From the NCBI RefSeq assembly GCF_001758785.1, contig NZ_LROM01000043.1, positions 1 through 40,348 of the forward strand: a stretch of DNA of 40,348 nt, written 5' to 3'. Origin of the DNA: Duganella phyllosphaerae. GTDB lineage: Bacteria; Pseudomonadota; Gammaproteobacteria; Burkholderiales; Burkholderiaceae_D. The translations under genes and the position numbers were made by a program. Positions within the stretch are counted from its first letter, which is position 1. Every line of letters starts with the position of its first letter. Under the pieces are notes generated by a model. The model did no database searches and was not told the origin of the DNA. It was given only the letters and a program-made list of their open reading frames with translations. Shown piece by piece: positions 31,658 through 40,348 of the stretch.

Positions 31658-32434
31658 TCAGATGCCGCCCATGCCGCCATCGGCCGAGATCACGGCGCCG
31701 TTGATGAAGTGCGAGTCTTCGCCGGCCAGCAGCAGCAACAGGCCGTCGAGATCTTCCGGCTTGCCCGGGCGCTTGTGCGGCAACATCTCGATCAGCTTCT
31801 TGCCCTGCTCGGTGGCGAAATAGTCTTCATTGATTTCGGTGGCGATATAGCCGGGGCAGATGGCGTTGGTATTGATGCCGTATTTACCCCACTCCACCGC
31901 CATTGCCTTGGTCATGTGAATCACGCCGGCCTTGCTGATGCAATAGACGCCGATTTGCGGCAACACCTGCAAGCCTGCCACCGACGCGATGTTGATGATG
32001 CGATGTTGTTTCTTGGGGTCACCCTTGGCGCGGGCAATCATCCGCTTGGCGGTTTCCTGCGCGACAAAAAACGCGCCGCGCAGGTTGGTGTCCATCACGT
32101 ACGAGTAGTCTTCCGGTGTCACGTCGACCAGCCGCTGGGTGGTGGACACGCCGGAATTGTTGACCAGGATATCGATCGGGCCGGCCTCGGTCTCGGCATG
32201 GGCAATGGCCGACTTGATGCTGGCGTAATCAGTCACGTCCAGGCTCACCACGTGGGCGGCGCCGCCATCAGCCTCGATTTCGGCGCGCAGCTCCTTGAGG
32301 CGATCGGTCGGGCGCGAGGCCAGCACCACCTGGGCGCCGGCCTGCGCCAGCACCTTTGCGAACCGTGCCCCCAGGCCGCTCGAGGCGCCGGTCACCAGCG
32401 CGATTTTCCCCTCAAAATTGACTTCAATGCCCAC
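31658..32434 (-). CDS. short-chain dehydrogenase/reductase
   Basis: NAD(P)-dependent SDR of 258 residues, classical type. Cofactor motif TGASSGLG (15-22), NNSG (92-95, with Ser in place of the usual Ala), catalytic Ser151, Tyr164 and Lys168. The GTG start follows GAGGAG. C-terminal GAVISADGGMGGI is typical. The substrate is unknown; 3-oxoacyl-type reductases share this pattern. It is 73 bases upstream of the methyltransferase gene on the same strand, and divergent from the ETF-QO gene. Confidence 0.88.
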   Translation of the reverse strand: MGIEVNFEGKIALVTGASSGLGARFAKVLAQAGAQVVLASRPTDRLKELRAEIEADGGAAHVVSLDVTDYASIKSAIAHAETEAGPIDILVNNSGVSTTQRLVDVTPEDYSYVMDTNLRGAFFVAQETAKRMIARAKGDPKKQHRIINIASVAGLQVLPQIGVYCISKAGVIHMTKAMAVEWGKYGINTNAICPGYIATEINEDYFATEQGKKLIEMLPHKRPGKPEDLDGLLLLLAGEDSHFINGAVISADGGMGGI

Positions 32435-32493
32435 GGCAGCTCCTCTGTATGACGATCACAAAAACCGCAGCGGATTTTCCGTACCGCTGTCTG

Positions 32494-32532
32494 ATCGCAA
32501 TCATTACACAAATCGCCAGATTAGATTGCGAT
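32494..32532. promoter_or_regulatory. inverted repeat ATCGCAATC-N21-GATTGCGAT
   Basis: A perfect 9-base inverted repeat (32494-32502 and 32524-32532) lies in the 201-base divergent region between the SDR and ETF-QO genes. The arms are about three helical turns apart. Another GCAATC occurs near 32575. A shared operator is likely but the regulator is unknown. Confidence 0.45.
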
Positions 32533-32595
32533 GTCTAATAATGTCCCTCAGAATAGCGCCACCATTGCAATCGGGCCGAAAAAGAAGCACACTCG

Positions 32596-32604
32596 TGCTA
32601 AAAT
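32596..32604 (+). promoter_or_regulatory. candidate extended -10 promoter of ETF-QO
   Basis: TGCTAAAAT (extended -10, TGn plus 5 of 6 bases of TATAAT) lies 31 bases before the chosen ATG. There is no clear -35. Its position supports starting translation at 32636 rather than further upstream. Confidence 0.4.
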
Positions 32605-32635
32605 TTTCCCCATCACTACAAGACACTATAAAGAC

Positions 32636-34300
32636 ATGACACAGCCCCAGACTCTCATCGAACAGTACGGCCCGCGCGAAGCGATGGAATACGACGTCGT
32701 CATCGTCGGCGGTGGACCGGCAGGCTTGTCGGCGGCCATCAAGATCAAGCAACTTTCTCCCGATACCTCGGTGGTCGTGCTGGAAAAAGGCGGCGAACTG
32801 GGCGCGCACATCCTGTCGGGCGCCGTCATGGACCCGCGCGCGCTCACCGAACTGATTCCTGACTGGAAAGAGAAAGGCGCGCCGCTCAACACCGCCGTCA
32901 CCGAAGACCGCGTGCTGTTCCTGACCGAAACCAAGTCCTACCAGACCCCGGACTTCGCCCTGCCCGCATGCTTCGAAAACCACGGTAACTTCGTGATCTC
33001 GCTGGGCAACGTCGTGCGCTGGCTGGGCCAGCAAGCCGAAAGCTTGGGCGTGGAAATCTTTCCCGGTTTCCCGGCCGCCGAAATCCTGTACAACGACGAT
33101 AGCTCGGTCAAGGGCGTGGCCACCGGCAACATGGGTGTCAAGCGCGATGGAGAAGCCGGTCCCGACTTCCAGCTCGGCATGGAACTGCACGGCAAGTACA
33201 CGCTGTTCGCCGAAGGTTCGCGTGGCCACCTGGGCAAGCAGCTGATTGCCAAATACGACCTGAACAAGGGCAAGGACCCGCAGTCGTACGGCATCGGCAT
33301 CAAGGAATTGTGGGAAATCGACCCGGCCAAGCACCAGCCTGGACTGGTGATTCACACCACCGGCTGGCCGCTGGACAACAAGACCTACGGCGGCTCGTTC
33401 CTGTACCACATGGAAAACAACCAGGTCATGATCGGCTACGTGGTCGGCCTGAACTACGAAAATCCGTACCTGTCGCCGTACGAGGAATTCCAGCGCTACA
33501 AGACCCACCCGGCAATCCGCACCTTCCTCGAAGGGGGCAAGCGCATTTCGTACGGCGCACGGGCGATCACGGCCGGCGGCCTGCAGTCGCTGCCCAAGCT
33601 GGTGTTTGCCGGTGGCGCGCTGATCGGCTGCGATGCCGGCTTCCTCAACATGAGCCGCATCAAGGGTAGCCACGCGGCGATCAAAACCGGCATGCTGGCC
33701 GCCGAAGCGGCAGTCGCAGCGCTGGGCGCCGGCCGCCAGCACGACGAACTGGCTGCCTTCCCGGCCGCGTTCGAGCAATCGTGGCTGCACGAAGAACTGC
33801 ACGTGGCGCGCAACGTCAAGCCATGGCTCAACAAGGGCCTGGTCATCGGTGCGCTGATGACCGGTATCGACCAGATCGTGTTCCGGGGCAAGGCGCCGTG
33901 GACCCTGCACCACACCCACGCCGACCACGAATGCCTGAAACCGGCATCGCAGTTCACGCCGATCGTGTATCCGAAGCCCGATGGCAAACTCACCTTCGAT
34001 CGGCTGTCGTCGGTATTCATCTCGAATACCAACCATGCTGAAGACCAGCCGATCCACCTGACGCTGAAAAACCCGAGCGTGCCGGTGGACGTCAACCTGG
34101 CCCAGTACGCGGGACCGGAGGCGCGCTACTGCCCTGCCGGCGTGTACGAATTTGTGAAAACCGACGCCGGCGCCGACCGCCTGCAGATCAACGCCCAGAA
34201 CTGCGTGCACTGTAAAACCTGCGATATCAAGGATCCTACCCAGAACATCGTGTGGGTGACGCCGGAAGGTGGCGGCGGTCCGAATTACCCGAATATGTAA
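32636..34300 (+). CDS. electron transfer flavoprotein-ubiquinone oxidoreductase
   Basis: Membrane-associated FAD and 4Fe-4S enzyme that passes electrons from ETF (fatty acid and amino acid oxidation) to ubiquinone; 554 residues. The FAD-binding YDVVIVGGGPAGLSAAI (about 18-35), GGLQSLPKLVFAGGALIGCDAGFLN, and the C-terminal iron-sulfur cluster region with RYCPAGVYEFV and CVHCKTCDIKDP (four cysteines) are all present. The ATG at 32636 was preferred because of the downstream placement of the promoter; upstream sequence is not conserved-looking. A strong terminator follows the gene. Confidence 0.95.
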   Translation: MTQPQTLIEQYGPREAMEYDVVIVGGGPAGLSAAIKIKQLSPDTSVVVLEKGGELGAHILSGAVMDPRALTELIPDWKEKGAPLNTAVTEDRVLFLTETKSYQTPDFALPACFENHGNFVISLGNVVRWLGQQAESLGVEIFPGFPAAEILYNDDSSVKGVATGNMGVKRDGEAGPDFQLGMELHGKYTLFAEGSRGHLGKQLIAKYDLNKGKDPQSYGIGIKELWEIDPAKHQPGLVIHTTGWPLDNKTYGGSFLYHMENNQVMIGYVVGLNYENPYLSPYEEFQRYKTHPAIRTFLEGGKRISYGARAITAGGLQSLPKLVFAGGALIGCDAGFLNMSRIKGSHAAIKTGMLAAEAAVAALGAGRQHDELAAFPAAFEQSWLHEELHVARNVKPWLNKGLVIGALMTGIDQIVFRGKAPWTLHHTHADHECLKPASQFTPIVYPKPDGKLTFDRLSSVFISNTNHAEDQPIHLTLKNPSVPVDVNLAQYAGPEARYCPAGVYEFVKTDAGADRLQINAQNCVHCKTCDIKDPTQNIVWVTPEGGGGPNYPNM

Positions 34301-34335
34301 GTCCGGCAGCCTGCCGATCCGCTTGCATGTCGCTA

Positions 34336-34370
34336 GCGCGGCGCCCCTGTGGCGGCCGCGCTTTTTTTTT
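34336..34370 (+). terminator. intrinsic terminator after ETF-QO
   Basis: Perfect 7-base-pair stem GCGCGGC/GCCGCGC (34336-34342 and 34355-34361) with nine T residues following. It separates the ETF-QO transcript from the glycosylation operon. Confidence 0.9.
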
Positions 34371-34401
34371 GCGCACATTGCAAATAAATTCCACATGGAA
34401 A

Positions 34402-34431
34402 TTCACTATTTGCCTTTTCAGCGGTTACAAT
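34402..34431 (+). promoter_or_regulatory. candidate promoter of the glycosylation operon
   Basis: TTCACT (34402-34407, 4 of 6) and TACAAT (34426-34431, 5 of 6) are 18 bases apart in an AT-rich stretch directly after the terminator, 30 bases before the first start codon. Confidence 0.5.
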
Positions 34432-34460
34432 TCCAGATAACCACCTCATACCGCCCCGAC

Positions 34461-37400
34461 ATGACCAACACCGCCGCCCCCGCACAGCCTTCAGATGACC
34501 TCTTGCAGCAGGCGATCCAGGCACACCAGGCGGGGCAGTTCGAGCCGGCGGAAGAACTCTACCTCACCATTTTGCAGACTGAGCCCTATCACGCGGTCGC
34601 CAACCACAATATGGGCTTGCTGGCGGGCCAGGTCGGCCAGCATGCCGCCGGCCTGCCGTACCTGCACAAGGCGTTGTCGGTCAACCCTGACGAGGGCCAG
34701 TTCTGGCTGTCGTACGCTGAGGGCCTGCTCCAGGCCGGCGAGGCGGTGCAGGCGCTCGACATCATCGAGACCGCCATCGGGCGCGGCCTCGATAACGAAC
34801 AGTCACAGGCGCTGCGCCAGCGCATCGACCGGGCAATCGCCACCACGCCCACCCTGGAAGAGCGTCAACACGTCGTGGCCTTGTACCAGGCCGGCGATCT
34901 GGCCGGACTGGAGCAAGCGAGCCGCGCCATGACCGTCAAGTATCCGGCCTCGGACTTCGCCTGGAGCGTGCTGGGCACCGCCTTGCAAACCCAGGGAAAG
35001 GACGCCTTCGAGGCGCTGCAAAACACCGCTGCGCTGGCCCCGCATGACGCCGAAGCGCATGGCAATCTGGGCATGGCCTGGCAGCAGCGCGGCGACCTGG
35101 CGCAGGCAGTGGCCAGTTATACGCGGGCGCTGCAACTGAACCCCGACTTCGTGGAAGCGCATGGCAACCTGGCCACGGCGCTGCTGGCACAGGGCGAGCT
35201 GGAACAGGCCGAACAGGCTGGCCGGCGGGCGCTGGCCCTGCGTCCCGATTATGTCAAGGCGCAGATTGCGCTGGGCGACGTCCAGCATGCCATGGCGCGC
35301 CACGACGAGGCGGTTGCCAGCTACCAGCAGGCCCTGGCGCTGCAGCCTGGCAGTGCCGGCATCTATCTCAACCTCGGCAATGCCCAGCAGGCGCTGCAAC
35401 AATGGCATGCGGCGGTCGTCAGCTATCGCGCCGCGCTGCACCTGGACCCGCAGTTGCCGCTGGTACACGCCAACCTGGCTGCCGCGTTGCGCGAGGCGGG
35501 CGACCTCGACCAGGCAATCGCCACGTACCGTCAAGCCGTTGCCGCCGAGCCCGGCAACGCCGAACTGCACCACCGCCTCGGGCAAACCTTACAAGCGCAC
35601 AACCAGGCCGACGAGGCGCTGGCCGCTTACGAACAGGCGCTGGCGCTCGACGCCGGCTTTGCGCCGGCACTGACCAGCCTGGCGCTGTTGCAGTGCCGGC
35701 AAAAAAATTACCCGGTGGCGATCGCCTGCGCCAAACAGGCGATCGCCCTGCTGCCGCAGGATGCGCAGGCGTACGGCCACCTCGGCATCATTTTCGGCGA
35801 GACCGGCGATCAGGAAGCGGCGCTTGACTATTTCCAGCGCGCAGTCGCGATCGCCCCGACCGACGCCCGGGCCCACATGCAACTGGGCGACTATCATTAC
35901 AGCATCCGCCAGCACGAACTGGCGGTGGAAGCCTATCGCCGCGCGCTCGAATGTGCACCCGGGGACGCTGGCATCCTCAACAACATGGGCAGCTCGCTGC
36001 AAGCGCTCAAGCAATACGAGCAGGCGCTCGACGCTTACCAGCGCTCGCTTGAGTCCGATCCCGGCAACACGCTCACACTGTGCAACATCGGCGGCAATTA
36101 CCAGGACTGGAAACAGCTCGACAAGGCCAGGGAGTATTACCAGAAGGCGCTGGCAATCGATCCGAAAATGGCCCGGGCACATTTCTCCATGGGCAACAGC
36201 CACATGCTCGACAGTCAGGCCTCCCAGGCGCTCGGCTATTACCGCACCGCTATCGCCATCAATCCGCACTACCGCGACGCCTACGTCAACCTCAGCGCGA
36301 CCTTGAACAATATGGGCCGGCTCGACGATGCGCTCGACGCCTGCCGCGAGGGCCTGGCCATCGGCCCAGAATGGGATAACCTGTTCAGCAACTACCTGTT
36401 CCTGATGTCGCACAGCGCCACCATCAGCGCCGATGCCATGTTTGCCGCCCATGCGCGCTTCGGCCAGACCTTCGAGGCGCTGGCCGCTCCGCTGCGCGCC
36501 GCGCACGACAACGACCGCGATCCGCTGCGCACGCTCAAGGTGGGCCTGGTCTCAGGCGACCTGCACAACCACCCGGTGCCGCACTTCCTGCTGCCGGTAC
36601 TGGAAAACATTCCGGCCGCCGCCAACCTGTCTCTGTATGGCTATTACAACGATGCGGAGGACGACTTCGTCACCGAACGCCTGCGGCAGTACATGCCCAA
36701 CTGGCGCCAGGTGGAGCGCATGAGCGACGCCGATCTGGTCAAGCAGATCCGCGCGGACGGCATCGACATCCTGATTGACCTGTCCGGCCATACCGGCAAG
36801 AACCGGCTACGCATGTTTGCCGCCCGGCCAGCGCCAATCCAGGCCACCTGGATCGGCTATCCGCTGACTACCGGCCTGTCCACCGTCGACTATTTCCTAA
36901 GCGATCCGTTCTTCTCGCCGCTGGGCGAACTCGAAGACCAGTTCACCGAAAAACTGATGCAGTTGCCAGTATGCGCGCCGTTCCTGCCGTCCGAGTATGC
37001 CCCCGCCATCCGCCCGGCGCCGGCCCTGACCAACGGTTACCTGACGTTCGGCAGTTTCAACCGCCTCAACAAGATCAACCGCCAGGTGGTGGCGCGCTGG
37101 TGCAAGCTGCTGCGCGCCATTCCCGACGCGCGCATGCTGCTCGCGGCAATGCCTACCTCAGGGCCGCAAGCGGTGCTGGCCGGCTGGTTCGCCGAGGAAG
37201 GCGTCGCCGCAGACCGCCTGACGTACGAAGGGCGCACCGGCATCGGCCAATATATGGAGATGCACCACCGCGTCGACATCTGCCTCGACACCTTCCCGTA
37301 TGGCGGCGGCACCACCACATTTAATGCGCTATGGATGGGCGTGCCCACGCTGACCATGGCCGGTCCCACCCAGCCGAGCCGGGCCGGCACCTCGATCCTG

Positions 37401-37670
37401 CGCCAAGTCGAACTGGAAGAATTCATCGCCGCCGACGAAGACGAATACGTGCGCAAGGCGCTGGCCATGGCCGCCAATCCGATGCTGCTGGGGGCCTACC
37501 GTTTCAGCAGCCGCCACCGGCTCGAACGCTCGGCCATGGGCAACACCGGCCTGATCGCAGAGGGCCTGGAAAACGGGCTGCGCCTGGCCTGGCAGCGCTG
37601 GTGCGAAGGCTTGCCGCCGGTGTCGTTCGAAGTGCCGGTGGCCGTCCCCAATCCGCCAATCGGACTGTGA
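34461..37670 (+). CDS. TPR-repeat GT41 glycosyltransferase (OGT/SPINDLY-like)
   Basis: Large protein of 1069 residues. About 18 tetratricopeptide repeats fill residues 10-640 (ends such as ALQLNPDF, ALALRPDY, ALALQPGS, ALAIDPKM, AIAINPHY). The C-terminal half (about 690-1050) is a GT41 catalytic domain: VGLVSGDLHNHPVPHFLLPVL with His704 aligned to the conserved GxHP histidine, DLSGHTGKNRLRMFAARPAPIQATWIGYP, FGSFNRLNKINRQVVARWCKLL with Lys871 at the UDP-binding Lys, and LDTFPYGGGTTTFNALWMGVPTL. Such enzymes add sugars to Ser/Thr of proteins; bacterial members modify flagellins or adhesins. The ATG at 34461 has no good ribosome site, but the upstream frame runs through a terminator. Its stop overlaps the next start. 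Confidence 0.88.
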   Translation: MTNTAAPAQPSDDLLQQAIQAHQAGQFEPAEELYLTILQTEPYHAVANHNMGLLAGQVGQHAAGLPYLHKALSVNPDEGQFWLSYAEGLLQAGEAVQALDIIETAIGRGLDNEQSQALRQRIDRAIATTPTLEERQHVVALYQAGDLAGLEQASRAMTVKYPASDFAWSVLGTALQTQGKDAFEALQNTAALAPHDAEAHGNLGMAWQQRGDLAQAVASYTRALQLNPDFVEAHGNLATALLAQGELEQAEQAGRRALALRPDYVKAQIALGDVQHAMARHDEAVASYQQALALQPGSAGIYLNLGNAQQALQQWHAAVVSYRAALHLDPQLPLVHANLAAALREAGDLDQAIATYRQAVAAEPGNAELHHRLGQTLQAHNQADEALAAYEQALALDAGFAPALTSLALLQCRQKNYPVAIACAKQAIALLPQDAQAYGHLGIIFGETGDQEAALDYFQRAVAIAPTDARAHMQLGDYHYSIRQHELAVEAYRRALECAPGDAGILNNMGSSLQALKQYEQALDAYQRSLESDPGNTLTLCNIGGNYQDWKQLDKAREYYQKALAIDPKMARAHFSMGNSHMLDSQASQALGYYRTAIAINPHYRDAYVNLSATLNNMGRLDDALDACREGLAIGPEWDNLFSNYLFLMSHSATISADAMFAAHARFGQTFEALAAPLRAAHDNDRDPLRTLKVGLVSGDLHNHPVPHFLLPVLENIPAAANLSLYGYYNDAEDDFVTERLRQYMPNWRQVERMSDADLVKQIRADGIDILIDLSGHTGKNRLRMFAARPAPIQATWIGYPLTTGLSTVDYFLSDPFFSPLGELEDQFTEKLMQLPVCAPFLPSEYAPAIRPAPALTNGYLTFGSFNRLNKINRQVVARWCKLLRAIPDARMLLAAMPTSGPQAVLAGWFAEEGVAADRLTYEGRTGIGQYMEMHHRVDICLDTFPYGGGTTTFNALWMGVPTLTMAGPTQPSRAGTSILRQVELEEFIAADEDEYVRKALAMAANPMLLGAYRFSSRHRLERSAMGNTGLIAEGLENGLRLAWQRWCEGLPPVSFEVPVAVPNPPIGL

Positions 37671-38809
37671 TGAACATGCCCAAGAAAACCCCGGTCTATG
37701 TAACCCAGCCGCTGCTGCCTGACCTGCAGGACTTCCTGCCGTACCTAGAAACCATCTGGGAAAACAAGGTCCTCACCAATGCTGGTCCGTTCCACCAGCA
37801 ACTGGAACAGGCATTGTGCGACTATCTGGGCGTCAAGCATATCTGCCTGTTCGCCAACGGCACGCTGGCCCTGATGACGGCGCTGCAGGCGCTGCGTATC
37901 TCGGGAGAAGTGATCACCACGCCGTACTCGTTCGTGGCCACCGCCCATTCGCTGCTGTGGAATGGCATCAAACCGGTGTTCGTCGATGTCGACCCGGTCA
38001 CGCTCAACCTCGACCCGCGCAAGATCGAGGCAGCCATCACACCGCACACCACCGCCATCATGCCCGTGCATTGCTACGGCCAGCCGTGCGACGTGGCGTC
38101 GATCGAAAAAATCGCCGACAACTACAACCTGAAGGTGATCTACGACGCCGCCCACGCGTTCGGCGTGCGCCACCAGGGCACCAGCGTGCTCAATTACGGC
38201 GACCTGTCGGTAATCAGCTTCCACGCCACCAAGATTTTCAATACTTTCGAGGGCGGCGCCATCATCTGCCCCGACGCCAAGACCAAGCTGCGCATCGACC
38301 GCCTGAAGAACTTTGGCTTCGTCGACGAGGTGACGGTGGTTGCTGCCGGCATCAATGGCAAGATGAGCGAGATCAATGCAGCATTCGGCCTGCTGCAACT
38401 GAAAGGCATCGACGCCGCCCGCGAGCAGCGGCGCGCCATCGACGCGGCCTACCGCGTGCAACTGGCCGGCGTGCCCGGCATCCATTGCCTCACCGCCGGT
38501 GAAGGCGACGCCGCCAACCACGCCTACTTCCCGATCCTGGTAGGTCCTGCGTACCCGCTGAGCCGCGACCAGCTGTTCGGCGCGCTGCGCGAGCAGGAAA
38601 TTTACGCGCGCCGGTATTTTTACCCGCTCATCAGCGACTTTCCGATGTACCGCGACATGCCGTCCGCGGCTCCGGCCCGGTTGCCGATTGCTCAGCGGGC
38701 ATCGTCGCAGGTGATTTGCCTGCCGATCTACCCGGGACTGGCCGACGACATCGTGGCCGCCATCGTTGCCATCATCGCCGCGCCGTTTACCACCACCATA
38801 GATTCCTGA
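37670..38809 (+). CDS. DegT/DnrJ/EryC1-family sugar aminotransferase
   Basis: PLP-dependent aminotransferase of 379 residues, expected to put an amino group on a keto-sugar nucleotide. Family features: FANGTLALMTALQAL, TPYSFVATAHSLLWNGIKPVFVDVDP, YDAAHAFG with Asp159, the Schiff-base Lys188 in SFHATKIFNTFEGG, and GGINGKMSEINAAFGLLQL-type (GINGKMSEINAAFGLLQL). The start ATG shares an A with the glycosyltransferase stop (TGATG), so translation is coupled. VioA/FdtB-type enzymes have this architecture. Whether the target is C3 or C4 cannot be told here. Confidence 0.92.
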   Translation: MNMPKKTPVYVTQPLLPDLQDFLPYLETIWENKVLTNAGPFHQQLEQALCDYLGVKHICLFANGTLALMTALQALRISGEVITTPYSFVATAHSLLWNGIKPVFVDVDPVTLNLDPRKIEAAITPHTTAIMPVHCYGQPCDVASIEKIADNYNLKVIYDAAHAFGVRHQGTSVLNYGDLSVISFHATKIFNTFEGGAIICPDAKTKLRIDRLKNFGFVDEVTVVAAGINGKMSEINAAFGLLQLKGIDAAREQRRAIDAAYRVQLAGVPGIHCLTAGEGDAANHAYFPILVGPAYPLSRDQLFGALREQEIYARRYFYPLISDFPMYRDMPSAAPARLPIAQRASSQVICLPIYPGLADDIVAAIVAIIAAPFTTTIDS

Positions 38810-39564
38810 TGCAGCTGACGACTGAAAACAATTTTGCCGGCTTTGCCGCTGACCATCCGTGGAGCGCCCAGTTCGCAGTGCTCAGCTACGCCGACGGCGC
38901 CTTCAGCACCCTGCCCCATCGTTTCTTCCGCGACTGGCTGGAAGAAGAGCCGGGGTTCGGCAAGTTTTGCATTGGGCGCTGCTCGGGCTTTGGCGTGGAA
39001 TCGTTCGTCAAATACGACAGCGACCGCCAACGCCTCAGTGTGGGGCGTTTTGTCGCCGGCGGCGCGCGCCTGCGGTTCGTGCTCAACGGCCAGCACGACA
39101 TGCGCACCATCTCCACCTATATGTTCTCGGTGCAGGGCAATGGCCTGAAGAGCGTCCTGCCGCCGCAACTGGGCGACACCGTGATCCGCAACGACGTGTG
39201 GATCGGCGATGAAGCGATGGTGCTCGGTGGCGCCGTGATAGAGAACGGTTGCGTGATCGGTGCGCGCACCCTCGTGCCACAGAATTTTCGTACCGAACCA
39301 TACGGCGTCTATGCCGGTACCCCGGCACGCCTGATCCGCTACCGCTTCAGCGAACCGGTGCGCGCGGCGTTACTGGCGCTGGCCTGGTGGGAAATGCCGC
39401 TGGCATGGATCCAGGCCAACAACGCCATGTTCGTCGAGGATCTGAGCACGGACGATACCAAGGCGCTGCTGGTGCTCGACATCCTGCGCCGCAGCCGCGA
39501 CCAATGGCAAGCCGAGCACGGCGCCGCAGTCCCGCCGCCCACCTTACCCGAGGCCACCCCATGA
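38809..39564 (+). CDS. hexapeptide-repeat acetyltransferase (CatB/Vat type)
   Basis: Left-handed beta-helix acetyltransferase of 251 residues. The active-site His is His96 in VLNGQHDMRTISTYMF, matching xGNHxxxxxSTYPF of xenobiotic acetyltransferases. Hexapeptide turns follow: VIRNDVWIGDEAMVLGGAVI, ENGCVIGARTLVPQNF and YGVYAGTPARLIRYRF. The C-terminus has an extra helical region. The start overlaps the previous stop (TGATG). In sugar clusters such proteins N-acetylate amino-sugar nucleotides, which would suit the preceding aminotransferase; a xenobiotic role is less likely given the operon. Confidence 0.87.
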   Translation: MQLTTENNFAGFAADHPWSAQFAVLSYADGAFSTLPHRFFRDWLEEEPGFGKFCIGRCSGFGVESFVKYDSDRQRLSVGRFVAGGARLRFVLNGQHDMRTISTYMFSVQGNGLKSVLPPQLGDTVIRNDVWIGDEAMVLGGAVIENGCVIGARTLVPQNFRTEPYGVYAGTPARLIRYRFSEPVRAALLALAWWEMPLAWIQANNAMFVEDLSTDDTKALLVLDILRRSRDQWQAEHGAAVPPPTLPEATP

Positions 39565-40348
39565 CTGCACTGCGTCGCCACGCCCGGCTCACCGCCATCG
39601 CCTGCCACCTGCCCGACGCCACGCTCACCAACGACATGCTGGCGCAGGAGTTTGCCGACTGGTCGGCGCAGAAAATCCTCGACAAGACCGGCATCGCCCG
39701 GCGCCACATTGCCGCTGCCGGCGAGACCGCCAGCGACCTGGCGTGCCACGCCGCCGAAAAACTGTTTGCCGACCACGAGATCGATCGCGCCGGCATCGAT
39801 TTTTTGATCCTGTGCACCCAGGCCCCCGACCACTTGCTGCCCAGCGGCGCCTGCGTGTTGCAACATCGGCTGGGCTTGCCCACGTCGTGCGGCGCGCTCG
39901 ACATCAACCTCGGCTGCTCGGGCTTCGTGTATGCGCTGGCCATGGCGCAGGGGCTGGTCGAGGCCGGCATCCGCAGCCAGGTGCTGATCCTCACGGCCGA
40001 CACCTACAGCAAACTGATCAACCCGCGCGACCGCAGCGTGCGCACCCTGTTCGGCGACGGCGCCGCCGCCAGCGTCGTGACCCGCGCCGACCAGCCGGCG
40101 CTCGGGCCGTTCGTGCTGGGCACCGATGGCAGCGGCGCCGACAACCTGATCGTACCGGCCGGCGGCATGCGCCTGCCGCGCAGCGCGGCCACCGCCATCG
40201 AACGCGAGGATGCCTCAGGCAACTGGCGCAGCGACAACGATCTGTTCATGGACGGCGCCCAAATCGTCCAGTTCACACTGGGCGCCGTGCCGCGCGCCAT
40301 GCATGAACTCTTGACTACGGCAGGCAAGACGCTCGACGATATCGATCC
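39561..40348 (+). CDS. beta-ketoacyl-ACP synthase III-like enzyme, 3' end outside the window
   Basis: KAS III (FabH-like) condensing enzyme, about 262 of an expected 330-350 residues visible. The catalytic Cys119 lies in DINLGCSGFVYAL. Before it are TGIARRHIAAAGETASDLA and LILCTQAPDHLLPSGACVLQHRLG; after it ILTADTYSKLINPRDRSVRTLFGDGAAASVV. The start overlaps the acetyltransferase stop (ATGA). A KAS III-like gene inside an amino-sugar/glycosyltransferase operon recalls flagellin-glycosylation islands, where such enzymes help make an acyl group for an N-acylated amino sugar. Ordinary fabH would normally lie with fatty-acid genes, so this is probably a dedicated paralogue. Confidence 0.9.
   Translation, partial: MTALRRHARLTAIACHLPDATLTNDMLAQEFADWSAQKILDKTGIARRHIAAAGETASDLACHAAEKLFADHEIDRAGIDFLILCTQAPDHLLPSGACVLQHRLGLPTSCGALDINLGCSGFVYALAMAQGLVEAGIRSQVLILTADTYSKLINPRDRSVRTLFGDGAAASVVTRADQPALGPFVLGTDGSGADNLIVPAGGMRLPRSAATAIEREDASGNWRSDNDLFMDGAQIVQFTLGAVPRAMHELLTTAGKTLDDID

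Overview
The window is a GC-rich chromosomal segment from a betaproteobacterium, most likely an Oxalobacteraceae member (Massilia/Duganella/Janthinobacterium type). This rests on codon usage, on protein style (ThrRS, IF3, RelA, DctA, SCOT, ETF-QO) and on the gene order thrS-infC-rpmI-rplT-pheS-pheT-ihfA-merR. No phage, transposase or CRISPR is visible. The name is an inference, since no database was searched.

Layout. 1-767: two type IV pilin-like genes (minus), the first cut by the window edge. 921-6287: signalling block with a small membrane protein, an OmpR/histidine kinase pair, a Crp/Fnr-family regulator behind an unusual set of palindromes, and a NarL-type regulator with a CHASE3 kinase. 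6446-14902: the translation operon, read leftward: tRNA-Val, a Thr-rich leader peptide with attenuator, thrS, infC (ATA start), rpmI, rplT, a terminator-like hairpin, pheS, pheT, ihfA, merR. Two copies of an 81-86 bp inverted-repeat element sit between genes of this operon. 15044-19404: CDF metal exporter coupled to a secreted protein of unknown function, a CAT-family acetyltransferase, and a divergent LysR/glutathione transferase pair. 19508-24379: a TraB/GumN-like protein facing an operon of alpha/beta hydrolase, RidA and RelA. 24498-30178: C4/ketone-body metabolism (3-hydroxybutyrate dehydrogenase, DctA, both SCOT subunits, a PAS-LuxR regulator) interrupted by a HAF-repeat protein with a near-consensus sigma-54 promoter. 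30185-32434: 2-oxoglutarate dioxygenase-like protein, methyltransferase and SDR. 32636-34300: ETF-ubiquinone oxidoreductase. 34461-end: a tightly overlapping operon of TPR-GT41 glycosyltransferase, DegT aminotransferase, hexapeptide acetyltransferase and a KAS III-like enzyme running off the window.

The genes fit a few themes. BdhA and SCOT turn 3-hydroxybutyrate into acetoacetyl-CoA, with DctA importing C4-dicarboxylates. The terminal operon looks like synthesis and protein attachment of an N-acylated amino sugar. The least expected finding is the thrS leader: an 11-residue peptide with four Thr codons, followed by a strong terminator and a drawable antiterminator, which implies transcription attenuation of the translation operon by Thr-tRNA supply.
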